NCBI RefSeq assembly: GCF_024168825.1
Contig: NZ_JALJWH010000001.1
Location: forward strand, 2,604,001-2,668,000
Direction: 5' to 3'
Source of the DNA: Paenarthrobacter sp. A20
GTDB lineage: Bacteria > Actinomycetota > Actinomycetes > Actinomycetales > Micrococcaceae
DNA length: 64,000 bases
A program made the position numbers and the translations under genes. Positions 18,165 through 28,659 of the stretch are shown in pieces. The notes beneath the pieces were generated by a model. The model was not told the origin of the DNA. It did not search any database and saw only the letters and a list, made by a program, of their open reading frames with translations. Position 1 is the stretch's first letter; each line of letters starts with the position of its first letter.

Positions 18165-19103
18165 TCAGCGGGGGCTGGATAGCTCGATAAGCTCGGTCAT
18201 GACGGTTTGAAGTGACTCGCAAACCGTCATGACCGATTTCCGTTTAAGTGTCTCCGGCCGGGCCAGGATGTCGATCTTGCGCACCGAATTCACCCCTGAC
18301 AGCGGACGCAACACCACTCCAGCGTCCAGGACCCTGCGTGCCGTGAACCGCGGCAGGAGCCCGATCGCTCCGCCCGCCGAGACCAGCGCAGCGACAGTGG
18401 AGTAGTCGTTGATGCGGTGCAGCACCTCTGCCGGCCGCCCGCTCACGGCAACGACGGCGGCCAGCACATCGGCGGGGGAGTAGCCATCGCGGCTGGTCAC
18501 CCAGGATTCGCCCACGACGTCGGACGGCTCCAGTTCGTGCCGGGCTGCCAGGGCGTGGCCCGCGGGGAGCGCGATGTCCAGTGGCTCGTCGGCGAGCGGA
18601 ATCACCGCCACTTTGTCTCCAGGCCACTGCGGGCTGTTGTCCATCCGGTGCGCCAAAACAAGGTCGTACCGGGCAGCCAACCCCGGGAAATCCTCCTGTG
18701 CCACGTCCTCATCGGAGAGTCGCAGCCGAGGCGACTTCCCGTCGTCGGACGACTTTCCGCTGGCCAGCAGGGCCGCCAGCGGCGCGAACAGCGCCTGGCC
18801 GGCACTGTGGAATGCGCTCACACTCACCGGCGCATCGGGAGCGTCGTGGTAGGCACCGATTGCTGCCCGTGCATCCGCCATGGCGTTCACGACGGCGGCA
18901 CCGGCCTCGGCGAGCACGCGGCCTGCGTCGGTCAGCACCAAAGCCCTGCCCTCTTTGCGCGTCAACGGGACGTCCACCGACTTCTGCAGCAGGGCGAGCT
19001 GTTGGGAAACGGCCGAGGGTGTGACCATGAGTGTCTCTGCCACGGCCTTCACGCTGCCAAGGTCGCCGAGTTCCCGGAGCATCTGCAGCTGGTGAATTTC
19101 CAT
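18165..19103 (-). CDS. LysR family transcriptional regulator
   Basis: A 312-residue LysR-type regulator with an N-terminal winged HTH ([20 protein letters not shown], then [13 protein letters not shown]) and a type 2 periplasmic-binding effector domain. It is divergent from tdh-kbl with about 107 bases between the starts, the classic arrangement for a LysR activator of its neighbour; threonine or a threonine product would be a plausible co-inducer. ATG 19103 has no ribosome binding site, but TAGTAT lies six bases upstream on the coding strand, so the mRNA is probably leaderless. A TTG two codons earlier is an unlikely alternative. Confidence 0.92.
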   Translation of the reverse strand: MEIHQLQMLRELGDLGSVKAVAETLMVTPSAVSQQLALLQKSVDVPLTRKEGRALVLTDAGRVLAEAGAAVVNAMADARAAIGAYHDAPDAPVSVSAFHSAGQALFAPLAALLASGKSSDDGKSPRLRLSDEDVAQEDFPGLAARYDLVLAHRMDNSPQWPGDKVAVIPLADEPLDIALPAGHALAARHELEPSDVVGESWVTSRDGYSPADVLAAVVAVSGRPAEVLHRINDYSTVAALVSAGGAIGLLPRFTARRVLDAGVVLRPLSGVNSVRKIDILARPETLKRKSVMTVCESLQTVMTELIELSSPR

Positions 19104-19153
19104 TAGCAAATACTAAATCGTTGATTGAGAAGAATCTAGTTGTGCTAAATCGT
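19104..19153. promoter_or_regulatory. Divergent LysR / tdh control region with direct repeats
   Basis: The 9-mer CTAAATCGT occurs at 19113-19121 and again at 19145-19153, 32 bases (about three helical turns) apart. The left copy overlaps the -10 box of the LysR gene and the right copy lies in the tdh promoter area. This suits a LysR tetramer that represses itself and activates tdh-kbl. Confidence 0.5.
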
Positions 19154-19210
19154 CGGCGGGGATTCAATGGACTCAGCAGCAGCGAAGCAGCCCCAGCAGT
19201 GAGGAATTCC

Positions 19211-20257
19211 ATGAAGGCTCTCTACAAATCCGGACCGCACGCAGGGTTCGAACTCGTCGACCGTCCCGAGCCCGAAGCGGGCCCCAGCGACGTGAAGATC
19301 CGTGTGATGACCACCGGCATCTGCGGTACCGACCTCCACATCCAAAGCTGGGATGCCTGGGCCCAGGGCATCATCGAAACGCCACTCATCGCAGGCCACG
19401 AGTTCTACGGCGAAGTAGTGGAAATCGGCGAGGACGTCCGCGACGTCAAGGTGGGGGACCGGGTCTCCGGCGAAGGCCACGTGGTCTGCGGCATCTGCCG
19501 TAACTGCCGCGCCGGTCGCCGCCAGATGTGCATCCACACGGTCTCCGTCGGCGTGCAGCGCGATGGCGCCTTTGCCGAGTACGTCGTCATCCCCGAAACC
19601 AACGTCTGGGTCCACCATGATGAATCCGTCACGCCGGAACTCGGCGCTATCTTCGATCCCTTCGGCAACGCCGTCCACACCGCACTGAGCTTCCCGCTGG
19701 TCGGCGAAGACGTGCTCATTACGGGTGCCGGCCCCATCGGACTTATGGCAATCGCCGTCGCCCGCCACGCCGGTGCCCGCAAGATCGCCATCACTGACGT
19801 CTCCGCGCCGCGGCTGGAACTTGCCCGCCAGATGGGTGTGGACCTTGCCGTGGACGTCTCCAAAATGCGCGTTCGCGAGGCACAGCAGGAACTGGGCATG
19901 CGCGAAGGCTTCGACATCGGTTTGGAAATGTCCGGACACCCCACGGCACTCCCTGAGATGATCGACAACATGAACCACGGCGGCCGCATCGCCATGCTCG
20001 GCCTTCCCAGCCAGTCCATCGACATCGACTGGGGCAAAGTCGTGACCCACATGCTCACGCTCAAGGGCATCTACGGCCGCGAGATGTTCGAAACCTGGTA
20101 CGCCATGAGCGCCATGCTGTCCTCCAACCCCGTGCTGCACCGCAGCATCTCCGCCGTCGTCACCGACAAGCTGTCCGCAAAGGATTGGGAAAAGGGCTTC
20201 GAAATCGCCCGCAACGGTACAGGCGGCAAAGTGGTCCTCGACTGGACCGAACTGTAA
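19211..20257 (+). CDS. tdh: L-threonine 3-dehydrogenase
   Basis: A 348-residue zinc-dependent medium-chain dehydrogenase that oxidises L-threonine to 2-amino-3-ketobutyrate with NAD+. Catalytic zinc ligands Cys38, His63 and Glu64 ([16 protein letters not shown]) and structural zinc ligands Cys93, Cys96, Cys99 and Cys107 fall at the same positions as in the E. coli enzyme. The NAD-binding loop is ITGAGPIGL. The start follows GTGAGGAATTCC; an upstream extension to 19031 overlaps the divergent LysR gene and is rejected. kbl follows 42 bases downstream and removes the unstable product. Confidence 0.96.
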   Translation: MKALYKSGPHAGFELVDRPEPEAGPSDVKIRVMTTGICGTDLHIQSWDAWAQGIIETPLIAGHEFYGEVVEIGEDVRDVKVGDRVSGEGHVVCGICRNCRAGRRQMCIHTVSVGVQRDGAFAEYVVIPETNVWVHHDESVTPELGAIFDPFGNAVHTALSFPLVGEDVLITGAGPIGLMAIAVARHAGARKIAITDVSAPRLELARQMGVDLAVDVSKMRVREAQQELGMREGFDIGLEMSGHPTALPEMIDNMNHGGRIAMLGLPSQSIDIDWGKVVTHMLTLKGIYGREMFETWYAMSAMLSSNPVLHRSISAVVTDKLSAKDWEKGFEIARNGTGGKVVLDWTEL

Positions 20258-20299
20258 GACCTGACTGCAACCGGATACCCCCAAAACCTAGGAGCACCC

Positions 20300-21493
20300 A
20301 TGTATTCAGCCATCAAAGACCAACTGCAGGGCGAACTCGACGAGATCCGCAGCGCCGGTCTCTTCAAGACCGAACGGCACATCGACTCCCCGCAGGCCAG
20401 CCACATCGCCGCCGGCCAGCTCGGCCAGCCCGCCAACAAGGTCCTGAACTTCTGCGCCAACAACTACCTTGGCCTGGCCGACCACCCGGACATCATCGCC
20501 GCAGCAAAGTCCGCCATGGACGAGCGCGGCTTCGGCATGGCGTCCGTTCGTTTCATCTGCGGAACCCAGGACCTGCACCTGGAACTGGAGACCCGTGTCT
20601 CCGCGTTCCTGGGCACCGAGGACACCATCCTGTTCTCCAGCTGCTTCGACGCCAACGGCGGCGTGTTCGAGTCCCTCTTCGGCCCCGAAGACGCCATCAT
20701 CTCGGACTCCCTGAACCACGCGTCCATCATTGACGGCATCCGCCTGAGCAAGGCCAAGCGCTTCCGCTACGCCAACCAGGACATGGCAGACCTTGAGGCC
20801 AAGCTGGTTGAAGCAGAAGGCTCCCGCCGGAAGATCATCGTCACGGACGGCGTGTTCTCCATGGACGGCTACCTCGCGCCGCTCGAGGCCATCTGCGACC
20901 TCGCCGAGAAACACGACGCTTTGGTGATGGTGGACGACTCCCACGCCGTTGGATTCATGGGACCCACGGGTGCCGGCACGCCTGAGCACGCCGGTGTTTC
21001 CGAGCGCGTGGACATCTACACGGGGACCTTCGGCAAGGCCCTCGGCGGCGCGTCGGGCGGCTACGTTTCCGGTCGCGGCGAGATCGTTGCGATGCTTCGC
21101 CAGAAGGCCCGCCCCTACCTGTTCTCCAACTCGCTCGCCCCGGCCATCGTTGCGGCCACCATCAAGGCAATCGAGCTGGTCCAGGAATCCGGCGAACTCC
21201 GTACCCGCCTGTTCGAGAACGCAGCGCTGTTCCGTCGCCGGATGAGCGAGGAAGGCTTCGAGCTCCTCGACGGCGAACACGCCATCATCCCGGTCATGTT
21301 CGGTGATGCCGTGGTTGCCGCGAAGGTTGCCGACGAGATGCTCAACAACGGCGTTTTCGTCACCGCTTTCAGCTTCCCGGTGGTCCCGAAGGGCGTGGCC
21401 CGCATCCGCGTACAGCTTTCCGCAGCCCACAGCGCGGACGACGTCGAAGCGTGCGTTCAGGCGTTCGTCAGGAGTCGCGCCGCGGTCGCCTGA
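20300..21493 (+). CDS. kbl: Glycine C-acetyltransferase (2-amino-3-ketobutyrate CoA ligase)
   Basis: A 397-residue PLP enzyme that cleaves 2-amino-3-ketobutyrate with CoA to glycine and acetyl-CoA. The PLP lysine is Lys246 in [10 protein letters not shown]; other alpha-oxoamine-synthase features are [23 protein letters not shown] and [12 protein letters not shown]. It follows tdh and completes the two-step threonine degradation route. The ATG has AGGAGCACCC upstream. A hairpin at 21525-21561 ends the unit. Confidence 0.96.
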   Translation: MYSAIKDQLQGELDEIRSAGLFKTERHIDSPQASHIAAGQLGQPANKVLNFCANNYLGLADHPDIIAAAKSAMDERGFGMASVRFICGTQDLHLELETRVSAFLGTEDTILFSSCFDANGGVFESLFGPEDAIISDSLNHASIIDGIRLSKAKRFRYANQDMADLEAKLVEAEGSRRKIIVTDGVFSMDGYLAPLEAICDLAEKHDALVMVDDSHAVGFMGPTGAGTPEHAGVSERVDIYTGTFGKALGGASGGYVSGRGEIVAMLRQKARPYLFSNSLAPAIVAATIKAIELVQESGELRTRLFENAALFRRRMSEEGFELLDGEHAIIPVMFGDAVVAAKVADEMLNNGVFVTAFSFPVVPKGVARIRVQLSAAHSADDVEACVQAFVRSRAAVA

Positions 21494-21524
21494 CCCCCTC
21501 TCACCTCCGGTGGGTTCCCGCCTG

Positions 21525-21561
21525 ATGCTCTCTCACTCCCTTGGAGCAAGTGAGAGAGCAT
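21525..21561 (+). terminator. Terminator after kbl
   Basis: ATGCTCTCTCACT (21525-21537) pairs perfectly with 21549-21561 across an 11-base loop, followed by TTGGG. Confidence 0.75.
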
Positions 21562-21655
21562 TTGGGTTTAAGGGCTGTTAGGTGAGAGATGGTCGGTGGG
21601 TGGCAAGGGTTGGAGGGCTGTCGCCGCGGCCGCGTCGGTCTGACAGGATGGAGCC

Positions 21656-22753
21656 ATGGCTTCGAATTATGACGTGGTAATCGTTGGCGGCGGCATCGGG
21701 GGACTGTCGTTGGCGGCGGCTCTGGCGGGTAAGTGCACTGTTGCGCTTGTTGAGGCTGAGCAGTCCCTGGCCTTCCACACTTCGTCGCGTTCCGCGCGGC
21801 AACTCATCCCCAGCTACGGCCCAGCGGTGGTCCAGGAGCTGACCATCCGGACACTGGAGATGTTGGCGGAGAGGGATGCCCAGGCGGCGGAGCCGATCCT
21901 GACGCCTCGCGGGTTCATGCTGGTGGGGGACCAGGAGACTGTTCGCGCCGAAGCCAGCGGCAATATGCACCCCATCACCCACCAAGAGGCCATGCAGCTC
22001 TGCCCTGCGCTGAATCCAGATTCCTTCACCGCCGCAGGGCTGGATAACGGCTCCTTCGGCTGCAACGCCCCGCTGTTGCTCGAGGAACACCGCCGGACCG
22101 CCGAAGCTGCGGGCGTGGATATCATCACCGGCGCCAAGGTCCATTCGGCCCAGCGGCTGGGGAGTGGCTGGCAGGTGGGCGCGGGAACAGAAGGCTTCCA
22201 GTCCGGCGTCGTTGTCAACGCTGCCGGTGCGTGGGCGGATGAGTTGGCCGTTATCAGCGGCGTGGAGAAGCTCGGACTCCAGCCTTACCGCCGGACCGCA
22301 GCGATCGTGAACGTGGAGAACCCGTTGACGCCTGAAACACCCATGGTCTGTGCTGCCGACGACACGTTCTATTTCCGCGCCGAGGGCAACCAGGTACTGA
22401 TCTCGCCGTCGGAAACCGTGCCCAGCGGAGCCGAGGACGCCAAGCCTTACCCAGGTGACGTTGAGGCGCTGATCAGCAAACTCAACGGTGTAACGTCGCT
22501 GGGCATCCGCTCCGTGGACCGTGCGTGGACAGGCCTGCGGACCGAAGCCGCGGACGGCATCCCCGTGGTGGGATTCGACGCCGAAGCGCCCGGCTTCTTC
22601 TGGTTGGCCGGACAGGGTGGCTACGGGTTCCAGACGTCCTCGGCCATCGCCGAACTTGCAGCCTCCCTGATCCTCGACCACGTCGCGGCAGACAGTCCGG
22701 AATCCCGGACAGCGGAGCAGCTCGCGGCAGTACGCTGGTCCATCCGGCGCTGA
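21656..22753 (+). CDS. FAD-dependent amino-acid/amine oxidoreductase (DAO family)
   Basis: A 365-residue flavoprotein with an N-terminal FAD fold (VVIVGGGIGGLSLAAALAG), the DAO-family SSRSARQLIPSYGP segment, a second glycine-rich stretch VVNAAGAWADELA and a C-terminal FAD motif (GFFWLAGQGGYGFQTSSA). It resembles D-arginine dehydrogenase and glycine/D-amino-acid oxidase relatives; the substrate is not certain. It sits 11 bases before hutI and may share its transcript. ATG 21656 lies six bases after CAGGAT, so the transcript may be leaderless; GGATGGAG could also act as a weak ribosome binding site. Confidence 0.88.
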   Translation: MASNYDVVIVGGGIGGLSLAAALAGKCTVALVEAEQSLAFHTSSRSARQLIPSYGPAVVQELTIRTLEMLAERDAQAAEPILTPRGFMLVGDQETVRAEASGNMHPITHQEAMQLCPALNPDSFTAAGLDNGSFGCNAPLLLEEHRRTAEAAGVDIITGAKVHSAQRLGSGWQVGAGTEGFQSGVVVNAAGAWADELAVISGVEKLGLQPYRRTAAIVNVENPLTPETPMVCAADDTFYFRAEGNQVLISPSETVPSGAEDAKPYPGDVEALISKLNGVTSLGIRSVDRAWTGLRTEAADGIPVVGFDAEAPGFFWLAGQGGYGFQTSSAIAELAASLILDHVAADSPESRTAEQLAAVRWSIRR

Positions 22754-22764
22754 ACAATAGGGTC

Positions 22765-24006
22765 ATGAGCGGAATCACGAACGGGAACAGCGGCACCACC
22801 ACTGTCATCACCAACATCGGCGAGTTGATGACCCAGGACCTCGAGCATCGAGTCCTCAGGGACGCGGCGATCGTGATCGAAGGTGAGCGCATCGCCTGGA
22901 TCGGCCCCGCCAAGGACGCCCCTGCCGCTGACGCGGAAATCGACGCGGAGGGCCGTGCCGTCCTGCCCGGTTGGGTTGATTCGCACTCGCACCTCGTTTT
23001 CGCCGGCGACCGCACGGCCGAGTTCGAGGCCCGCATGGCCGGTGAAAGCTACAGCGCCGGCGGAATCGCAGTCACCACGGGAGCCACACGCAGCGTCAGC
23101 GACGACGAACTAACCCGCCTCGTGCGGGACCGCGTGGCTGAAGCGGTCTCGCAAGGAACCACATACCTGGAGAGCAAAACCGGCTACGGCCTCGACGTCG
23201 CGAATGAGGCCCGCAGCGCCCGCATCGCCGCGGCCGAAGTGGACGAGGTCACCTACCTCGGCGCGCACTTGGTCCCGAAAGGCTCCGATCCGGAGGAATA
23301 CACGGACCTGGTCTGCGGCCGAATGCTCGACGCCGTCCTGCCGTACGTCCGCTGGGCCGACGTCTTCTGCGAACGGGGCGCGTTCACGGAAGACCAGTCG
23401 CGTCGCGTCCTGACGGCGGCCCGCAACGCCGGGCTCGGCCTGCGGGTCCATGGAAACCAACTGGGCGAGGGGCCCGGCGTAGCATTGGCCGTCGAGTTCG
23501 CGGCCGCCAGCGTGGACCACGTCAACTATCTCTCGGACAAGGACATCGCCTCGCTCGCAGGAACCTGGGCGGGCTGGGACCCGGCAACGGGCGCCGGCAC
23601 AAGGGGAACCGTGGCAACCTGCCTTCCCGCCTGTGACCTCTCCACTCGCCAGCCCCTCGCGCCTGGCCGTGAATTGCTCGACGCCGGCGTGCAGGTAGCG
23701 CTGGCGGCCAACTGCAACCCTGGCACCTCGTACACCAGCTCCATGGCCTTCTGCGTGACCACGGCCGTCCTCCAGATGCACCTGAGCGTCCATGAGGCCG
23801 TCCGCGCAGCAACGTACGGCGGCGCCTTGGCGTTGGGCAGGGAGTCCGGGAACGACGTCGACGGCGAAAGGGCGGTGGGTTCGCTCGCCGTCGGGCATCG
23901 CGCAGACCTGCACATGCTGAAGGCGCCGTCGGCCACCCACCTGGCCTACCGTCCCGGGATCCCGCTGACACACTCGGTATGGCGGGCGGGCGCTCGGGCC
24001 GTCTGA
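22765..24006 (+). CDS. hutI: Imidazolonepropionase
   Basis: A 413-residue amidohydrolase that opens 4-imidazolone-5-propionate to N-formimino-L-glutamate, the third step of histidine degradation. Metal ligands His74 and His76 are in DSHSHLVFAGDR; TYLESKTGYGLD, HGNQLGEGP, SVDHVNYL and ANCNPGTSYTSS are HutI landmarks. No hutH, hutU or hutG is in the window, so the rest of the pathway is elsewhere. The start is ATG 22765; a longer open frame from 22525 lies within the upstream flavoprotein gene. AACAAT lies six bases before the ATG. Confidence 0.94.
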   Translation: MSGITNGNSGTTTVITNIGELMTQDLEHRVLRDAAIVIEGERIAWIGPAKDAPAADAEIDAEGRAVLPGWVDSHSHLVFAGDRTAEFEARMAGESYSAGGIAVTTGATRSVSDDELTRLVRDRVAEAVSQGTTYLESKTGYGLDVANEARSARIAAAEVDEVTYLGAHLVPKGSDPEEYTDLVCGRMLDAVLPYVRWADVFCERGAFTEDQSRRVLTAARNAGLGLRVHGNQLGEGPGVALAVEFAAASVDHVNYLSDKDIASLAGTWAGWDPATGAGTRGTVATCLPACDLSTRQPLAPGRELLDAGVQVALAANCNPGTSYTSSMAFCVTTAVLQMHLSVHEAVRAATYGGALALGRESGNDVDGERAVGSLAVGHRADLHMLKAPSATHLAYRPGIPLTHSVWRAGARAV

Positions 24007-24013
24007 TTAAGGC

Positions 24014-24074
24014 AACGCGGGGTCACTTATGGCCCCTTCCGAGGTTACGGATGGGCTATAAGTGACCCCGCGTT
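24014..24074. terminator. Bidirectional terminator between hutI and the GH101 gene
   Basis: AACGCGGGGTCACTTAT (24014-24030) pairs perfectly with 24058-24074, with further GCCC/GGGC pairing inside. It lies between two convergent genes. Confidence 0.85.
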
Positions 24075-24078
24075 GGGC

Positions 24079-27000
24079 TTACGCGCAGCTGAACTTCGCG
24101 TCGGCCCAATCACCCCAGTCGTCGCCGGCGTCGTCACCGTTCTTGTCGGCGATCAGCTCGACGTTCTGGACACCTGTGATGTCCACGTTGAGGGGAAGTG
24201 CTGCCGAATCGGCACTGAGAACGGGAGTCCTCAGCAGTTCGCGCCCATCGCCCTTGACGATAAAGACCACGGATCCGTGCAGGCCCTTGTTCAGCTTGGC
24301 GTCGTCCACTCCCACCACGGCGGTGAAGGCGTTGCACTTGGCTTCCGTTGCGATGCTGATCTTCGAGTCGGCGTGGACGCCGATGCCCTTCGGATAGACG
24401 ACGCCGTCAAGCCGTAACGCGGGTCCGTCACCGGCGTTCTGCTCACCGTTGGCGCGGTCGCGTTCCGCAGGTCCCCAACCGTTGGTGCTGCCGATCCACG
24501 GCAGGTCGGAGGCGAACACAGTGCCCGTCAGGGCGGGCGCCGGCGGCTCCTGCGACGTCGAGGAACAGGTGAACTTGGCGTCGGCCCAGTCCGCGTGGTC
24601 GTTGCCGTTGGAGTCGCCGGCGTCGTTGGCCACCAGCTCCACGTACTGTGCTCCGGTGACGTCCACGGTCAGCGGCAGGGGAGCGCTGGTGGCGCCCAGG
24701 ACAGGGGTGGTGACCTTGGTGGCGCCATCTGCCACAACGGAGAACTTCACGCTGCCCCGCGTCGGCTGGGCGTCGTCAATACCTACCGTTGCCGTAAAGG
24801 CAGTGCAGTAGCCGCCGAGGTAGTAGCGGACATTGCCGTTGGCGTGGGCACCCAAACCCTTGGCATAGACCGTGCCGTTCAGGGTGAGGGGTGTGCCGTC
24901 GCCCGTTCCCGTCCCGCCATTGGACTGGTCCTTCTCAACGGGCCCCCAGCCGTTCGTGGCGCTGACCCACGGGTGGTCGCTGGCGAACACGGTGGCCTGC
25001 GGTGGCTTGGGCAGCGTCCGGACGGTGGACGTCGTGCTGATGGTGCGGCCGCCTGCAGGCTCTGTTGTGGTGGTGTATTTGGCCGAGGCAGTGATGGGGT
25101 AGTCGCCATCGGCCGAAGCGGGCGCGGTGATCTTCCACGTGGTGGTCAGGGTGCCCCCGGCCGGCAGGGTCGCGGCCGTTGCAGGCGTGGAAGGGGTTGC
25201 CGTCCAGCCCTCAGGAAGTTCGAGCGCAACGGCGAGGCCGCTGATGGCCGCCGGTTCGTCCGAGACGAACGTGGTGACGAAGTCCTGCGCTTTGCCCTGC
25301 TGGACCACATCGCCTTGAAGCGCAGCCGAGAGTTGGGCGCAGGCCGGGACGGCGCCCGAGGCGCCGAGGTCCTCCACCAGGAAGTTGTCCAGGGTGAAGT
25401 CCGAACCATTCGAGCTGCCGGTTCGCTGCAGCCCCACAAAGTAGTCTCCGCAGAAGCCGGTATCGAGGATCTGCTCAAAACGGGCGGTGGTGGTTTTCGC
25501 ATCGATGGCTTGGCTGCCCGTCACTGCGGGACCTGCCTGCGAGTCATAAGCGGAAACCCAGGCGTATTGCCCGGCCTTGGAGTTCTGGTAGTCGAAGGAC
25601 ACCTTGTACTTGTGGCCCGCCTGGAACGGTACGGTCGCCTCGGTGGTGCGGTAGACCATGCCCGGTCCACCGTTGGGGGCGAGGTTTTCATCGTGGGCGA
25701 TCAGCGACCAGGTGCCGTCCAGCACTTCGTCGATCACGTTGGCATCCCAGCCCTTTTGGGTGAAGGGTTCGTTGCGCTCGGTGATGTGCGTGCGCGGGTC
25801 CGTGGAGCCGCCGGCGTCGCCTTTCACGAACGGTCCCCAGCCCTGGTCCACGTCCTCGAAGTCCTCGCTCAACACGCCGGTGGTTGCCACCCGGCTGGTC
25901 TTGACCGCCCGGAAGTCATCGACGCGCACGGTGGCATCGCCGTCGGCCGCTTGGACGGAAACGGTGGCCTTGGTGTTGTTCCGTGGCACGTCCACCAGCA
26001 CCCGTACGCGCTGGAAAGCCGTGCCATGCTTTTCGTCGCCTGCCACGTAGTTTTCGGCGTTGGACGAATCGATGGTGACGCTTTCGGTCTTGCCGTTGAT
26101 GGTGACGGAGAGCGTGGTGGGACGGGTCTTGCCGGGTTGGATTTCCACCCAGGCGCTGACGGATTGGGTTCCGGCGTCCAGCTTTACTTCCTGGCTGATC
26201 GACGACGGCGTTGCCCCCATCTCAGCGTAGCGGCGGCCTTTGTCGTCGCGGACCTGGGTGACGTTGCCTGTGGGGGTCCACGGGGAGAGATCGGCACCGT
26301 TGAAGCCGGGATCGTTGAATGCAGTTCCTTTACCGAAGTCGGCCTTCTTGGGCAGATCGGCCTTGTTGTTCTTCGGGGCAAGGACATACGGCTGCTTGGC
26401 GTCGGCCGTGACGGTGACCTGCCCGTTGACCACAGGCACATCGGCCACCTTGACGCGGCCGTTGTCGGTCAGCTTGAACAGTTCAAGCGAGCCGGACGTG
26501 GCGAACTCCTTGGTGAGGGTCCACGTGCTGGCACCCCCGGCCGGGTTGTAGTGGTAGAGCTTGTCGGCCTTGCCGTTCTCCTTGGAGGACCACGGCAGCA
26601 GGTACGTTCCACCCTGCAGTACGGAGGTTCCACCCACCGTGATGTTGCGTTCCTCGGCGGTGTTTCCGGTGACGGCCAAGCCATCGGCGAGGTCGATGCG
26701 GTCGGCCGTCCACTTGGTGATCTGGTGGTGCTGCAGGAACTTGGCGGGCACGTTGGCCGTCCAGACGTTCTCGCTGAAGGCGTTGAAGTCGTTCTGGCCA
26801 GTCCAGCCTTCGAACTCCACAATGTGGCTCACGCCAAGCTTGGGATCGGGGTTCCAGACGTCCGACTGGGTGTTGTTGATGAAGCGCAGGATCTGGGAGT
26901 TGATGCCCTTGTTGGTGGATCCACCGTACTTTTCGTCGTTGGCCCAGTGGGACCAGGTGTTGTTCCGGGAAAGGTGGTCCGCCCATTCCGAGCCGACCCG

Positions 27001-28467
27001 GAAGCCGTTCTTGACGAGTTCCTGTTGCAGCCGCTCGGCCAGCCAGCCGAATTCGTAGTAAACGTCCACGTAGACGAAGTCCAGGTTCTTGTCCGTGGCT
27101 TCGCGCAGTTCCTTGATGCGCTGGGCGAGCTTGCCCGAGTTGATGTCCTCGCGCTGGTTCATGTAGTAGGACTGGTCCAGCCAATTCCAGCCCAGGCCTT
27201 TGTCGGCGCGCAGCAGGTCCTCGCTGAAGGACTTGGCTTCAGGGTAGATCTCGGTGGCATTGATGTGGACGCCGAAACTGGCGTTCCAGTCTTTGCCTTC
27301 CTTGACCAGCTTGTTGAGGTCCTCGAGGCCACCGGCCCGGGTGTTGAAGTTGTTGCCATAGTCCGTGTTCGCCGAGTCGTGGCCCTCGCTGGTGTAGCCC
27401 TTGAGCATGGCCACCTGACCCAGGCCGTCGGTGGCCAGGGAGATGCGTTTGACGTCGTCCAGGGTGCGCAGGAACGGGTGGGTTGCCTGGGAGGCAAAGT
27501 TGAACGGGATGTGGGTGATCACGTTGTCCGGTGTCTGTTCGCCCTTGTTGGCGCTGACCTGGATGGACCTCATGGCGATCGCCGCATCCTGCCAGTCCAC
27601 GCCGCCGTCGGCATTCGCGTCGGGGGTGATGGCGACGCGGGTCCATGGAAGTTCCTCGGTGGCGTCGGAGCCCTCAGTGCGATACAGCCACTGACCGCTG
27701 GCGAGACCCATGGTGACTCCGCCGGCACCGTCGCTGACGGCTTGGCGCCAGAAGCGGCCGCGGTCCTTCGCGCCCGGCCCGGAGGACGTGTCATACAGGG
27801 CGTTGGATTCAACTGCGGCACCCAAGGTCCCGGTGTTGGCCAGTGCGTAGGCGGAGCTCTTGGCAGCGGCATCCAGGGGAGTGGACGCGGTGATCGGTGT
27901 GAACTCGTCGCCCGTAACACTCCGGTCCACGGAAAGGTTGGCGGTGGATATCTGGGCTCCGGGCTGGGTGGAGCCCACGGTCACCAGGTTCAGCCGGGGG
28001 AGTTGAAGCGTCTTCACCTGGTGCTCGGTGGAGTCCTTGATCTCCGTGACATTAAACGAGACCACGTTCTTTTTCACTGAGAGCCGCGCTTTGATCACGG
28101 TGTTGCCGAATTCGGGCACGGTCAGGACGTAGTCCCTCGCGTCCTTTCCGGAAGCGGTGGACGTTCCGGTGACCGTGTACTCCACGGCGTTGATGGTGAT
28201 GGTGTTGAGCCGCGTTGTGGTGCCGTCGAGGCGTGCTTTGGAAGCTGTATGGGTATACCCGAGGACCTGCGGGAACGTGGTGGCCACATCCACCCTGAGT
28301 TGGCCGGACGTGAGGGTCGTTGAATCGGCGGCGCTGACGATCTCCGTGGGTTGGGTGGATGGGGCTGCGGTGGCGGGTTGAATAGCCAGCAGACCCAGCG
28401 AGGATGAGGCGACGACGCAGGCCAAACTTAGTGAGGCGAGGCGTCTGGGGGAGGACAAGCCGGGCAT
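24079..28467 (-). CDS. Secreted endo-alpha-N-acetylgalactosaminidase (GH101) with two NPCBM domains
   Basis: A 1462-residue secreted glycosidase expected to release core-1 Gal-beta1,3-GalNAc from Ser/Thr of mucin-type glycoproteins. In order: signal peptide (MPGLSSPRRLASLSLACVVA, cleavage near TAAPS), N-terminal beta-sandwich, (beta/alpha)8 GH101 domain with probable nucleophile Asp468 in FVYVDVYY and probable acid/base Glu494 in RVGSEWADH, carbohydrate-binding jelly rolls, a NEW3-type domain (about 1040-1150), and tandem NPCBM domains (about 1158-1300 and 1316-1462), both starting TVFASD and ending ADAKF-Cys. No LPxTG or membrane anchor follows, so it is probably free. ATG 28467 has AAGGAG four bases upstream. 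It is divergent from a GalNAc-type catabolic operon. The catalytic residues are assigned by motif, not alignment. Confidence 0.93.
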   Translation of the reverse strand: MPGLSSPRRLASLSLACVVASSSLGLLAIQPATAAPSTQPTEIVSAADSTTLTSGQLRVDVATTFPQVLGYTHTASKARLDGTTTRLNTITINAVEYTVTGTSTASGKDARDYVLTVPEFGNTVIKARLSVKKNVVSFNVTEIKDSTEHQVKTLQLPRLNLVTVGSTQPGAQISTANLSVDRSVTGDEFTPITASTPLDAAAKSSAYALANTGTLGAAVESNALYDTSSGPGAKDRGRFWRQAVSDGAGGVTMGLASGQWLYRTEGSDATEELPWTRVAITPDANADGGVDWQDAAIAMRSIQVSANKGEQTPDNVITHIPFNFASQATHPFLRTLDDVKRISLATDGLGQVAMLKGYTSEGHDSANTDYGNNFNTRAGGLEDLNKLVKEGKDWNASFGVHINATEIYPEAKSFSEDLLRADKGLGWNWLDQSYYMNQREDINSGKLAQRIKELREATDKNLDFVYVDVYYEFGWLAERLQQELVKNGFRVGSEWADHLSRNNTWSHWANDEKYGGSTNKGINSQILRFINNTQSDVWNPDPKLGVSHIVEFEGWTGQNDFNAFSENVWTANVPAKFLQHHQITKWTADRIDLADGLAVTGNTAEERNITVGGTSVLQGGTYLLPWSSKENGKADKLYHYNPAGGASTWTLTKEFATSGSLELFKLTDNGRVKVADVPVVNGQVTVTADAKQPYVLAPKNNKADLPKKADFGKGTAFNDPGFNGADLSPWTPTGNVTQVRDDKGRRYAEMGATPSSISQEVKLDAGTQSVSAWVEIQPGKTRPTTLSVTINGKTESVTIDSSNAENYVAGDEKHGTAFQRVRVLVDVPRNNTKATVSVQAADGDATVRVDDFRAVKTSRVATTGVLSEDFEDVDQGWGPFVKGDAGGSTDPRTHITERNEPFTQKGWDANVIDEVLDGTWSLIAHDENLAPNGGPGMVYRTTEATVPFQAGHKYKVSFDYQNSKAGQYAWVSAYDSQAGPAVTGSQAIDAKTTTARFEQILDTGFCGDYFVGLQRTGSSNGSDFTLDNFLVEDLGASGAVPACAQLSAALQGDVVQQGKAQDFVTTFVSDEPAAISGLAVALELPEGWTATPSTPATAATLPAGGTLTTTWKITAPASADGDYPITASAKYTTTTEPAGGRTISTTSTVRTLPKPPQATVFASDHPWVSATNGWGPVEKDQSNGGTGTGDGTPLTLNGTVYAKGLGAHANGNVRYYLGGYCTAFTATVGIDDAQPTRGSVKFSVVADGATKVTTPVLGATSAPLPLTVDVTGAQYVELVANDAGDSNGNDHADWADAKFTCSSTSQEPPAPALTGTVFASDLPWIGSTNGWGPAERDRANGEQNAGDGPALRLDGVVYPKGIGVHADSKISIATEAKCNAFTAVVGVDDAKLNKGLHGSVVFIVKGDGRELLRTPVLSADSAALPLNVDITGVQNVELIADKNGDDAGDDWGDWADAKFSCA

Positions 28468-28659
28468 TATGCTCCTTCTTGATTTTTCCGAGCTAGTAAC
28501 AATCATGTTCTTGCGGACCCGTCTAAGACTGCTGCATGGGACAGAAGTTGACAAGAGTTAACAGTCACTTAACTTAAAAGCACATGTCGGCACACGCTTT
28601 CCATGGTTATGCGACCAGCTCAGCCACCCGCAGTTAATGAGCGGTCTTCGCATGCGGAT

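Noticed and set aside
24595..28080. Open frame of 1161 codons on the plus strand opposite the GH101 gene
   Set aside because: It is antisense to a gene with signal peptide, catalytic and NPCBM domains. Its translation is Val/Gly/Arg-rich without domains, as expected from complementing high-GC codons.
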